Shown here piece after piece: positions 15,198 through 22,382 of a DNA stretch of 22,413 nt. How positions within the stretch are numbered: the first letter of the stretch is position 1; each line of letters begins with the position of its first letter. The translations under genes and the position numbers were made by a program. Under the pieces are notes generated by a model. That model did not search any database and was not told the DNA's origin. It saw nothing but the letters and a program-made list of their open reading frames with translations. This DNA is from an uncultured Aquincola sp. (GTDB lineage: Bacteria; Pseudomonadota; Gammaproteobacteria; Burkholderiales; Burkholderiaceae), in contig CAKZXL010000291.1 in assembly GCA_937883885.1 (NCBI GenBank), positions 1-22,413 of the forward strand, given 5' to 3'.

Positions 15198-16475
15198 ATG
15201 ACCGTCTTCATCTTCCTCGGCAGCCTCGTCGGCGCGATGGCGCTGGGCATTCCCATCGCCTATGCGCTGCTGGCCAGCGGCGTGGCGCTGATGTGGCACC
15301 TCGACCTCTTCGATGCGCAGATCCTGGCGCAGAACTTCATCAACGGCGCCGACAGCTTTCCGCTGCTGGCGGTGCCCTTCTTCATGCTGGCCGGCGAGAT
15401 CATGAACGTCGGCGGGCTGTCGCAGCGCATCGTCAACTTCGCGCTGGCGCTGGTGGGCCACGTCAAGGGCGGGCTCGGCTACGTGGTGGTGCTGGCGGGC
15501 TGCCTGCTGTCGGCGCTGTCGGGCTCGGCGGTGGCCGATGCGGCGGCGCTGACCGCGCTGCTGCTGCCGATGATGATCAAGGCCGGCCACAAGCGCGAGG
15601 TGTCGGGCGGCCTCATCGCCGCCTCGGGCGTCATCGGTCCGATCATCCCGCCCAGCATCGGCTTCGTGATCTTCGGCGTCACGGCCAACGTGTCCATCAG
15701 CAAGCTGTTCATCGCCGGCATCTTCCCCGGCATCATGATCGGCGCGGGCCTGGCGCTGACCTGGTGGTGGGTGGGCCGCAAGGAAAGCCTGCCGCTGCCG
15801 CCGCGCAAGACCGGCGCGCAGATCCGGGCCGCCGCGCGTGAATCGGTGTGGGCGCTGCTGCTGCCGGTGTTCATCCTCGTGGGCCTGCGCATGGGCGTGT
15901 TCACGCCCACCGAGGCCGCGGTGGTGGCCGCGGTGTATGCGCTCTTCGTGGCGCGGGTGATCTACCGCGAGCTGACGATGGCGGCGCTGGTCACCATCTT
16001 CATCACCGCGGCGCGCACCACGGCGGTGGTGATGTTCCTGGTGGCCGCGGCCATGGTGTCGGCCTGGCTCATCACCGTGGCCAACCTGCCCGCGCAGATG
16101 GTGGACCTGCTGCAACCGCTGCTGAACCACCAGACGCTGCTGCTGATCGCCATCATGCTGCTGGTGATGCTGGTGGGCACGGCGATGGACATGACGCCCA
16201 CCATCCTGATCATGACGCCGGTGCTGATGCCGCTGGTCAAGGCGGCCGGCATCGACCCCGTCTACTTCGGCGTGCTGTTCATCATCAACAACTCCATCGG
16301 CCTGATCACCCCGCCGGTGGGCACCATCCTGAACGTGGTGGCCGGCGTCGGCCGCATGAAGATGGACGAGGTCACGCGCGGCGTGCTGCCGTTCATGGCG
16401 GCGCAGTTCGTGGTCATGTTCGTCATGGTCGTGTTCCCGCAGACCGTGCTGGCGCCCTTGCGCTGGTTCTATTGA
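15198..16475 (+). CDS. dctM: TRAP transporter large permease, DctM family
   Basis: This 425-residue, very hydrophobic protein has about 12 membrane segments, the usual DctM length and layout. Recognisable blocks are Phe-Pro-Leu-Leu-Ala-Val-Pro-Phe-Phe, Ser-Gly-Ser-Ala-Val-Ala-Asp-Ala-Ala-Ala, Gly-Pro-Ile-Ile-Pro-Pro-Ser-Ile near residue 150 and the late Leu-Ile-Thr-Pro-Pro-Val-Gly. DctM forms the ion-coupled transport channel and receives substrate from DctP. It starts three bases after the dctQ stop, so the two are co-translated. A strong hairpin follows its stop, marking the probable end of the TRAP/Weimberg operon. Confidence 0.93.
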   Translation: MTVFIFLGSLVGAMALGIPIAYALLASGVALMWHLDLFDAQILAQNFINGADSFPLLAVPFFMLAGEIMNVGGLSQRIVNFALALVGHVKGGLGYVVVLAGCLLSALSGSAVADAAALTALLLPMMIKAGHKREVSGGLIAASGVIGPIIPPSIGFVIFGVTANVSISKLFIAGIFPGIMIGAGLALTWWWVGRKESLPLPPRKTGAQIRAAARESVWALLLPVFILVGLRMGVFTPTEAAVVAAVYALFVARVIYRELTMAALVTIFITAARTTAVVMFLVAAAMVSAWLITVANLPAQMVDLLQPLLNHQTLLLIAIMLLVMLVGTAMDMTPTILIMTPVLMPLVKAAGIDPVYFGVLFIINNSIGLITPPVGTILNVVAGVGRMKMDEVTRGVLPFMAAQFVVMFVMVVFPQTVLAPLRWFY

Positions 16476-16481
16476 GCACAC

Positions 16482-16504
16482 GCGGCATGCACCGCGCATG
16501 CCGC
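16482..16504. terminator. Perfect 9-bp hairpin after dctM
   Basis: GCGGCATGC (16482-16490), loop ACCGC, then GCATGCCGC (16496-16504): a perfect 9-base-pair stem seven bases after the dctM stop. No T-tract follows, so it may be a terminator of the non-canonical kind or an mRNA 3'-end stabiliser. It separates the transport operon from the cohesin/xylanase pair. Confidence 0.55.
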
Positions 16505-16525
16505 TCAACCGGGCGCAAGCCCACC

Positions 16526-16533
16526 AGGAGGAG
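16526..16533 (+). promoter_or_regulatory. Strong ribosome binding site of the cohesin gene
   Basis: AGGAGGAG lies six bases before the ATG at 16540. It fixes that start over the in-frame ATG at 16498, which would place extra polar residues before a normal signal peptide. Confidence 0.75.
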
Positions 16534-16539
16534 ACAAAG

Positions 16540-17112
16540 ATGAAGAAAGCGACTCACCTTGCGGCGCAGGCCGCGGGCGCCTGCGCGCTGGCGCTGGGGC
16601 TGCTGTCCTCGGCGCAGGCAGTGCCGTCCATCAAGCTGTCGGGCACCAACACGTCGGCGGGCTTCGCGCTCACCGTTTCGGCCCAGGACGTGGTGGACCT
16701 GTATGGCTACCAGTTCACCGTCCAGTTCGACCCGTCGCTGCTGACGGCCACCGGCAGCATGGAAGCAGGCTTCCTGGCCAGCGGCGGCGCCACCGACTTC
16801 GCGCCGGGCGTCATCGACAACAGCGCCGGCAGCATCAGCTTCGTGCTGGGCTTTCTGGTCGGGCCGGTAGCCGGAGTCTCGGGCTCGGGCGACCTCGCCA
16901 CCTTCAACTTCGGCGTGCGGCAGGCGGGCCTGGCCAGCTTCAGCCTGTCCGACGTGGGGCTGGTGGACACCAACATCGCGACCATCGACGTCAACGTAGA
17001 CAACCTCGTCACCGCCGTCCCCGAGCCCGCCACCTACGGCCTGTTCGCCCTCGGCCTGGTGGCCCTGCTGGGTGCCACGCGCCAACGCCGGCCGCAGGCC
17101 GGCGCCGTCTGA
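16540..17112 (+). CDS. Cohesin-domain protein with PEP-CTERM sorting signal
   Basis: This 190-residue exported protein has a signal peptide (Met-Lys-Lys-Ala, cleavage after Ala-Gln-Ala near residue 27). Residues about 28-157 read as one cohesin-like beta-sandwich: Gly-Tyr-Gln-Phe-Thr-Val-Gln-Phe-Asp-Pro-Ser-Leu-Leu matches the cohesin strand block, and Gly-Asp-Leu-Ala-Thr-Phe-Asn-Phe-Gly-Val matches its later one. At Val160 begins Val-Pro-Glu-Pro, then a hydrophobic helix and the basic cluster Arg-Gln-Arg-Arg: a complete PEP-CTERM signal that exosortases process for surface attachment or release. No cysteine lies outside the signal peptide. The next gene, 34 bases on, encodes a dockerin-bearing xylanase. 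By known cohesin-dockerin biology, this protein is probably the surface receptor of that enzyme; the interaction is inferred. A plain PEP-CTERM matrix protein is the alternative. Confidence 0.85.
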   Translation: MKKATHLAAQAAGACALALGLLSSAQAVPSIKLSGTNTSAGFALTVSAQDVVDLYGYQFTVQFDPSLLTATGSMEAGFLASGGATDFAPGVIDNSAGSISFVLGFLVGPVAGVSGSGDLATFNFGVRQAGLASFSLSDVGLVDTNIATIDVNVDNLVTAVPEPATYGLFALGLVALLGATRQRRPQAGAV

Positions 17113-17146
17113 AGACCCCACCCCGTCTCACGACCCCAAGGAATCC

Positions 17147-19942
17147 ATGATGTTCAGCAGTTTCGACATCAAGCGCCTGGCGCTCGCCCTGCCCGCCGTG
17201 TTCGCGGTGGCCAACGGCGCGCTGGCGGCCGACCGTCCCGCCAACCCGGCCGACTGGCCCGCGTTGAAGGACGTCTACAAGAACCACTTCCTCATCGGCA
17301 GCACCAACCTCAGCGCCAGCAACTTCGCCGCCGGCGTGACGGCCGGCGAAAACTCGACGGCGGCGATGACGATCAAGCACTTCGACATCGTCACCCCCGG
17401 CAATGCGATGAAGCCGGAGTTCTGGAACGGCGGCGCCAGCAACCCCAACCCCACCTTCCTGACCAACTTCAGCAACGGCATCAACGTCGACATCGCCGCG
17501 GCCAACAGCCGTGGCGTCAAGGTGGTCGGGCACACGCTGCTGTGGCACAACCAGTCGGCCCAGTGGCCCGCGCCCAACGTGCTCACGCCCAATGGCGGCT
17601 GGGAAACGCCGTGGGATTACGCGATGGCGCGCTCGAACCTGGAGTACTACATCCGCACCGTGGCCGGCCACTTCGACAAGCAGCCGCAGAAGACCTATGC
17701 CTGGGACGTGGTCAACGAAGCCTTCAAGGACAGCCCCGACAACCCGGCCGACTGGCGCAGCGCGCTGCGCTCGGGCTACAGCCCGGAAGAGCGCCCTTCG
17801 CGCTGGGCGCAGGCCTATGCCAAGGGTGGCAAGAGCTGGGACTACATGTACGACGCGTTCTTCTTCGCGCGGCAGAACACCACGGCCATCCTGAACTACA
17901 ACGACTTCAACGACAACGAGCGCGACTCCAAGGCCAGCGCCATCGCGGCCATGGTGCGCGAGTTCAATGAACGCCATGCCGCCGACGTGGCCGCCGGCAA
18001 GGCCCGCCAGCTGCTGGACGCCAAGGGCAACCCGCGGCCGCTGGTGGACGTGATCGGCACCCAGGGCCACTGGGACATGCGCCTGAACATGGACGCCTTC
18101 GAGCGCACCATCCGCACCTACCTGTCCACCGGCGCCAACGTCGACCTGACCGAGCTGGACCTGGCGCCTTCGCTGGGTCTGGACAAGGGCCAGCGCATCC
18201 AGAACGGGCCGGAGATGAACGACCTGTTCATGGTGCAGGGCGTGCAGTACGCCAAGCTGTTCAGCCTGCTCAAGGAATACGCGCTGGGCAGCAGCGGCCG
18301 CCACCCCGAGTTCAAGGGCGGCGTGCACCGTGTCACCTGGTGGGGCATGACCGACCCCGGCTACCACACCAACGGCTACCCCTGGTCGGCCGTCGGCCAG
18401 CCCAAGGAAGCCTACTGGGCCGCGGCCAACCCCGAGCAGTACCTGCGTGATGCCGGCCTGCCCCCCAACGGCGTGACCGCCACCTTCCGCTGGGGCGGCG
18501 AGACCTTCAGCGCCCGCACCTGGGGCGGCAAGAACGCGCAGTCGTCGCTGGACATCAGCGTGCCTGCCGGCACCCGCGCCGTGAACTTCACGGCCGACAA
18601 CGTGTCGCTGCCGGCCGGCTTCAAAGTCGAGCGCATCCAGTACAGCCCGTCGGACTGCGCCGTGATCCCCGGCAAGCCCTGCCATGTGACGGTGACCGCC
18701 CGCGGCCCCGATCCTGCGCCGGCCTACAAGAACGTGGGCGTGGAGAACACCGCCACCTACGTGCTGAGCTTCGGCCACATGGCGGTGTCGTGGTTCCAGG
18801 ACGCCAACACGCTGGAGCAGCCGCTGTCGTATGCCGAGGTCCGCTTCAGCGACGGTGCCACCCGGTTCAAGCAGTACAAGACCTACTACGGCGGTGACGG
18901 CCTGGCCCGCGCCACCGGCACGGCCGAGCTGAAGGCGGTGCCCAAGCATGGCCGCCAGACGCTGGTGCTGAAGGCGCAGGACCCGATCAGCGGACCGATC
19001 GGCCTGCGGCTGGCCCGGGACGCCTCCACCGAGAAGGCCTGGCGCGTGGCCAAGCGCATCGAGCCGGGTCGCACCTACATGGTGGTGTCGGCGGAGTCGG
19101 CCTACCAGGACAACGGCGACGCCCGCGCCTTTGCGCTGACCAACCGCACCAAACCGGCCACCACCGCGCCGGCGGTGCCCGAGTCGCTGTCGCGCACGCC
19201 GGTGGCACTGCGGGGCAACACCGTGTGGCCGCTGCGCAGCACCAACGCGACCGACGGCGAGCCGGCCCTGGCGCAGGACAACACCAAGTTCGTGTTCGAG
19301 GAGATGGCGAGCCCCGCCGCCGGCCCCTACGCCGGCCAGGCAGGCCACACGATGGAAAGCTTCATACACGGCACCAACGTGTACCCGCACGTCGTGTTCC
19401 GCGGCAATGGCGCCACCGGCACCGTGGCGGGCGGCCAGAACTCGCTGATCACCCGGCAGACCAACGGGCAGGAAGGCTCGCAGATCGCCGACCGTGCGCT
19501 GGACCAGGCGGTGTGGTTCAACACGCCGATCGACCCGGCCACCGGCGAGTTCAAGATGTTCCTGTTCTCGGCCGGCAACAGCCAGCACTACGCGCTGAAG
19601 GAAGTGGACAGCGGCACCACGCCCAACCGCGACGCGGGCAATGCCATCAGCCAGCGCCAGGGCGCCACCGGCGGCTTCGTGGCCCTGCAGGCCGCGGGCC
19701 CGCAGGCCGGCACCAGCGTGAAGCTGTATGCCTACGACATCGAAGCCTATGTGCCCGGTGACGTGAACGGCGACGCCCAGGTCAGCTGCGCCGACCTCAC
19801 GGCCGCCACCGCGGCCGTGGGCAAGCGCACCGGCCAGGCGGGCTTCGTCTACGCGGCCGACATGGACCAGAACGGCGCCATCGACATCCGCGACATCGCC
19901 GCCATCTCGCGCCTGCTGCCCGCAGGCACGGCCTGCCGCTGA
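17147..19942 (+). CDS. GH10 endo-1,4-beta-xylanase with C-terminal type I-like dockerin
   Basis: This 931-residue secreted enzyme has a signal peptide ending near Ala27. Residues about 30-430 are a GH10 domain: Gly-His-Thr-Leu-Leu-Trp-His-Asn, Trp-Asp-Val-Val-Asn-Glu with acid/base Glu191, Leu-Asn-Tyr-Asn-Asp, and Asp-Leu-Thr-Glu-Leu-Asp with nucleophile Glu336. GH10 enzymes cut xylan backbones. Residues about 440-865 are beta-rich and not recognised; they may bind carbohydrate. The C-terminus is a two-repeat dockerin: Asp872-Val-Asn-Gly-Asp-Ala-Gln-Val-Ser-Cys-Ala-Asp883 and Asp905-Met-Asp-Gln-Asn-Gly-Ala-Ile-Asp-Ile-Arg-Asp916, both with full calcium-loop ligands. Cys881 and Cys930 could form a disulfide. 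Two adjacent ATGs (17147, 17150) follow AAGGA at 17138-17142; the second has the better spacing. It lies directly after the cohesin/PEP-CTERM gene, its likely docking partner. Confidence 0.92.
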   Translation: MMFSSFDIKRLALALPAVFAVANGALAADRPANPADWPALKDVYKNHFLIGSTNLSASNFAAGVTAGENSTAAMTIKHFDIVTPGNAMKPEFWNGGASNPNPTFLTNFSNGINVDIAAANSRGVKVVGHTLLWHNQSAQWPAPNVLTPNGGWETPWDYAMARSNLEYYIRTVAGHFDKQPQKTYAWDVVNEAFKDSPDNPADWRSALRSGYSPEERPSRWAQAYAKGGKSWDYMYDAFFFARQNTTAILNYNDFNDNERDSKASAIAAMVREFNERHAADVAAGKARQLLDAKGNPRPLVDVIGTQGHWDMRLNMDAFERTIRTYLSTGANVDLTELDLAPSLGLDKGQRIQNGPEMNDLFMVQGVQYAKLFSLLKEYALGSSGRHPEFKGGVHRVTWWGMTDPGYHTNGYPWSAVGQPKEAYWAAANPEQYLRDAGLPPNGVTATFRWGGETFSARTWGGKNAQSSLDISVPAGTRAVNFTADNVSLPAGFKVERIQYSPSDCAVIPGKPCHVTVTARGPDPAPAYKNVGVENTATYVLSFGHMAVSWFQDANTLEQPLSYAEVRFSDGATRFKQYKTYYGGDGLARATGTAELKAVPKHGRQTLVLKAQDPISGPIGLRLARDASTEKAWRVAKRIEPGRTYMVVSAESAYQDNGDARAFALTNRTKPATTAPAVPESLSRTPVALRGNTVWPLRSTNATDGEPALAQDNTKFVFEEMASPAAGPYAGQAGHTMESFIHGTNVYPHVVFRGNGATGTVAGGQNSLITRQTNGQEGSQIADRALDQAVWFNTPIDPATGEFKMFLFSAGNSQHYALKEVDSGTTPNRDAGNAISQRQGATGGFVALQAAGPQAGTSVKLYAYDIEAYVPGDVNGDAQVSCADLTAATAAVGKRTGQAGFVYAADMDQNGAIDIRDIAAISRLLPAGTACR

Positions 19943-19949
19943 CAGGGCT

Positions 19950-19992
19950 GGGCGGTGGGCGCTGCGTCACACTGCAGCCATGCCTGCCGCCC
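19950..19992. terminator. Nested hairpin between convergent genes
   Basis: GGGCGG (19950-19955) pairs with CCGCCC (19987-19992), and inside it GCTGC (19961-19965) pairs with GCAGC (19974-19978). It fills the gap between the xylanase stop and the LysR stop and could end transcription from both sides. T-tracts are lacking. Confidence 0.4.
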
Positions 19993-20904
19993 TTACAGCA
20001 GCGCGGCGGTGGCGGCGATGAGATCGCGCAGCCACACCTGCGCAGGTGGGCTGTCGTTGCGTCGATGCCAGGTCAGGTGAAAGCCGATCGGCGGCAGCGC
20101 CAGCGGCGGCGGAAACAGCAGCAGCTGGCCTGCCGCCTCTGAAGCGAGCGCAAAGCGCTTCAACAGCGTGGCGGTCATCCGGGTGCGCGCCACCACACCC
20201 GGCACCGCGAACATCTGGGGCACGGTCAAGCCCAGCTTGCGCACCTTGCCGTCCTGCGCCAGCGTCTGATCCACGATGCCGTGCCGGTCGCCCTCGGGCG
20301 ACACCAGCACATGCGTCAAGGACAGGAAGCACTTCATGCTCATCCCGCGCCGCGCCGCCGGATGGTCGCGGGCCAGGATCGTCACGAACTCGTCCTGCAG
20401 CACCGGCCGCGTGAGGATGCGGCCATCCGCCTGCGTCGGCAGCACGCCGACCGCCGCATCGATGGCGCCGGCATCGAGCAGGTCCACCGCCTGGTCGCGG
20501 TCATTGAAGGCCCGCACGTTCAAGGCAATGCCTGGTGCCTGGGCGGCCAGCGCCTCCATCAAGGCGGGCAACAGCACGAAGGTCGGGTAGTCCTGCAGCC
20601 CGAGGTTGAAGACCAGCGACGCCTTGTGCGGAACGAACTCGGCCGGGCTGACCAGCGTGGCCTTGATCTGCGCCAGCGCCTGTGACAAGGGCTCGCCCAG
20701 GTCCCGCGCGCGCTGGGTGGGCAGCAGGCCACCGGCACCACGCAGGAAGAGCGGATCGCCCAGCAGCGTGCGAAGCCGCGCCAACGCCGCGCTCATCGCC
20801 GGCTGGCTGACGCCCACGCGCGCGGCCGCCCGTGTGACGTTGCGCTCGGCCATCAAGGCATCGAAGGCGACGAGCAGGTTGAGGTCGATGCCGTGAAAAT
20901 CCAT
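19993..20904 (-). CDS. LysR-family regulator of the divergent oxidoreductase genes
   Basis: This 303-residue protein is a full-length LysR. It has a winged helix-turn-helix at residues about 6-65 (Asn-Val-Thr-Arg-Ala-Ala-Ala-Arg-Val-Gly-Val-Ser-Gln-Pro-Ala-Met-Ser) followed by an effector-binding domain. The N-terminal Asp-Leu-Asn-Leu-Leu-Val-Ala-Phe-Asp-Ala-Leu-Met is typical of the NodD-like branch. It is divergent from the ester cyclase and oxidoreductase genes, with an inverted repeat in the 95-base gap, so it most likely regulates them and itself. The ligand is unknown. The ATG at 20904 gives the conserved N-terminus directly but has only a weak ribosome binding site. Confidence 0.88.
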   Translation of the reverse strand: MDFHGIDLNLLVAFDALMAERNVTRAAARVGVSQPAMSAALARLRTLLGDPLFLRGAGGLLPTQRARDLGEPLSQALAQIKATLVSPAEFVPHKASLVFNLGLQDYPTFVLLPALMEALAAQAPGIALNVRAFNDRDQAVDLLDAGAIDAAVGVLPTQADGRILTRPVLQDEFVTILARDHPAARRGMSMKCFLSLTHVLVSPEGDRHGIVDQTLAQDGKVRKLGLTVPQMFAVPGVVARTRMTATLLKRFALASEAAGQLLLFPPPLALPPIGFHLTWHRRNDSPPAQVWLRDLIAATAALL

Positions 20905-20999
20905 GCCGTGGATGAATCTGTATACGCGCTAGTTGTTGGACAGATTTTAGGGGGGGTTCCCAGAATCGGCTCATCAACAGCAACCGACGGGCTCACCCC
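20905..20999. promoter_or_regulatory. Divergent promoter/operator with a 7-bp inverted repeat
   Basis: AATCTGT (20915-20921) and ACAGATT (20940-20946) are exact inverted copies 18 bases apart, centred between the LysR gene and the ester cyclase gene. LysR proteins usually bind such spaced dyads. On the minus strand TATACA (complement of 20919-20924) overlaps one arm and could be the -10 box of the LysR gene, which would fit self-repression. No convincing -35 was found. Confidence 0.55.
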
Positions 21000-21446
21000 A
21001 TGCACACCCCAGACCAGACACGCGCCGCCCGTCTGCGCGCCGAGCGCCAGGCCATCGAGACCTTTTATCGCGCCTTCACCGAACAGAACGTCGATCTGGT
21101 CGATGCCGTGCTGGCGCCGGATTGGCAGGACATCCCGCTGGCCCCTGGCCAGGTGGCCGGACCGGAAGGCATCAAGACGATCATCCGCAGCGTTGCGCAA
21201 GCCTTCCCCGACGTGAAGATCACCCTGCACGACATGGTGCAGGAGCCCGGCCGTATCGGCGTGCGCGCCGAGATCAGCGGCACCCATCGCGGCCCGCTGT
21301 TCGGCATCGCGCCCACGGGCCAGGCGGTGAGCTTCCGCCTGCATGAGTTCCACACCCTCGAAGGCGGCCGCGTGACCACCACCTGGCACCTGGAGGACTG
21401 GTTCGGCCTTTTCCTGCAGCTGGGCCAGTTCCCGGCGCAGGCCTGA
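21000..21446 (+). CDS. SnoaL-like ester cyclase family protein
   Basis: This 148-residue soluble protein fits the SnoaL-like/NTF2-fold family in length and pattern. It starts with a helix holding Phe-Tyr-Arg-Ala-Phe, then Asp-Leu-Val-Asp-Ala-Val-Leu-Ala-Pro-Asp-Trp, later Gly-Pro-Glu-Gly-Ile-Lys, and a closing strand block Val-Ser-Phe-Arg-Leu-His-Glu-Phe-His-Thr-Leu-Glu-Gly-Gly-Arg-Val with Thr-Trp-His-Leu-Glu-Asp. Members include polyketide cyclases, but most genomic copies have no known substrate. No signal peptide is seen. The ATG has a poor ribosome binding site. It is followed by an oxidoreductase gene after 15 bases and is divergent from a LysR regulator, so the pair is probably a regulated two-gene unit acting on a small organic compound (inference). 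Confidence 0.8.
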   Translation: MHTPDQTRAARLRAERQAIETFYRAFTEQNVDLVDAVLAPDWQDIPLAPGQVAGPEGIKTIIRSVAQAFPDVKITLHDMVQEPGRIGVRAEISGTHRGPLFGIAPTGQAVSFRLHEFHTLEGGRVTTTWHLEDWFGLFLQLGQFPAQA

Positions 21447-21461
21447 AGGAGAGGCAGCCCC

Positions 21462-22382
21462 ATGAAAGCAGCCTTCATTCAAGCCTTCGGCGGGCCGGAA
21501 GCCATTGCGCTCGGCGAGGCCCGGCTTCGTGCGCCTCAAGCCGACGAGATCGTCGTCCGGGTCGAAGCCACCGCGATCAACCCGCTGGACCTCAAGATCA
21601 TCGCGGGCACGATGCAGCAGGTGTTTCCCATCGTGCTGCCTTACGTGCCCGGCACCGATTTCAGCGGCGCGGTCGAGTCGGTGGGCGCAGAGGCCAGGCA
21701 CCTGAAGGTCGGCGACCGTGTGGTGGGCCGCAGTGCGCCGAGCCTGGGTGGCGCCCTGGCCAAGCAGGTGGTGGTGGCGGCCAGTGCCGTGGTGCCCATG
21801 CCCGCGGGCATGAGCTTCGAGCAGGGCGCGGCACTGCCGACGGCCTTCGGCACGGCCAGCCAGGCCTTGTTCGACACCGGCCAGCTGCAGGCCGGTGAAA
21901 CGGTGCTGATCCACGCCGGCGCCGGTGGCGTGGGCAGCATGGCGGTGCAACTGGCCCACGAGGCCGGCGCCCGCGTCATCGCCACCGCGTCCGCCAGCAA
22001 CCACGAGCTGGTGCGCAGCCTGGGCGCAGACGACGTGATCGACTACCGCACGCAGGACGTCTTCCAGCTGCGCGGCATCGACCTGGTGATCGACACCCTC
22101 GGTGGCGACACGCTGGCGCAGTCATGGGCCGTGCTGGGTGCCGGTGGGCGCATCGCGACCACGGTGGACTTCGGCATCCAGGCACGGGAGGGTCACGCAG
22201 GCAGCTTCGTGTTTTTCGCCGATGCCGCGCGCTACCTGCCCGCGGCGTTTCAGCTGTTCGAAGCCGGTCGGCTGCAGGTCGTCACCGACGGCCTCTTCAG
22301 GTTCGACGACACACGTGCCGCGCTGGAACGCCTGGCCACCGGTCATGCGCGCGGCAAGCTGATCGTGCGCGTCGATGCGTGA
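21462..22382 (+). CDS. MDR-family NADP-dependent oxidoreductase (quinone-oxidoreductase-like)
   Basis: This 306-residue protein is a medium-chain dehydrogenase/reductase of the zinc-free type. It has an N-terminal GroES-like half with Glu-Ala-Thr-Ala-Ile-Asn-Pro-Leu-Asp-Leu-Lys and Val-Pro-Gly-Thr-Asp-Phe-Ser-Gly, then a Rossmann half with Gly153-Ala-Gly-Gly-Val-Gly158 that binds the nucleotide. The catalytic and structural zinc cysteines of alcohol dehydrogenases are absent (no Cys is visible). Relatives reduce quinones or unsaturated carbonyl compounds with NADPH. AAGGAG at 21446-21451 is the ribosome binding site, ten bases before the ATG. The gene is complete and ends 31 bases before the window edge. 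The substrate is unknown. Confidence 0.88.
   Translation: MKAAFIQAFGGPEAIALGEARLRAPQADEIVVRVEATAINPLDLKIIAGTMQQVFPIVLPYVPGTDFSGAVESVGAEARHLKVGDRVVGRSAPSLGGALAKQVVVAASAVVPMPAGMSFEQGAALPTAFGTASQALFDTGQLQAGETVLIHAGAGGVGSMAVQLAHEAGARVIATASASNHELVRSLGADDVIDYRTQDVFQLRGIDLVIDTLGGDTLAQSWAVLGAGGRIATTVDFGIQAREGHAGSFVFFADAARYLPAAFQLFEAGRLQVVTDGLFRFDDTRAALERLATGHARGKLIVRVDA

Noticed and set aside
16498..16539. Earlier in-frame ATG for the cohesin gene at 16498
   Set aside because: It overlaps the 9-bp hairpin and would put 14 polar residues ahead of the signal peptide; the ATG at 16540 has a strong ribosome binding site.
17009..19588. Antisense open frame of 859 codons opposite the xylanase
   Set aside because: No signal peptide or domain is seen; the sense strand carries GH10 catalytic motifs and a dockerin.
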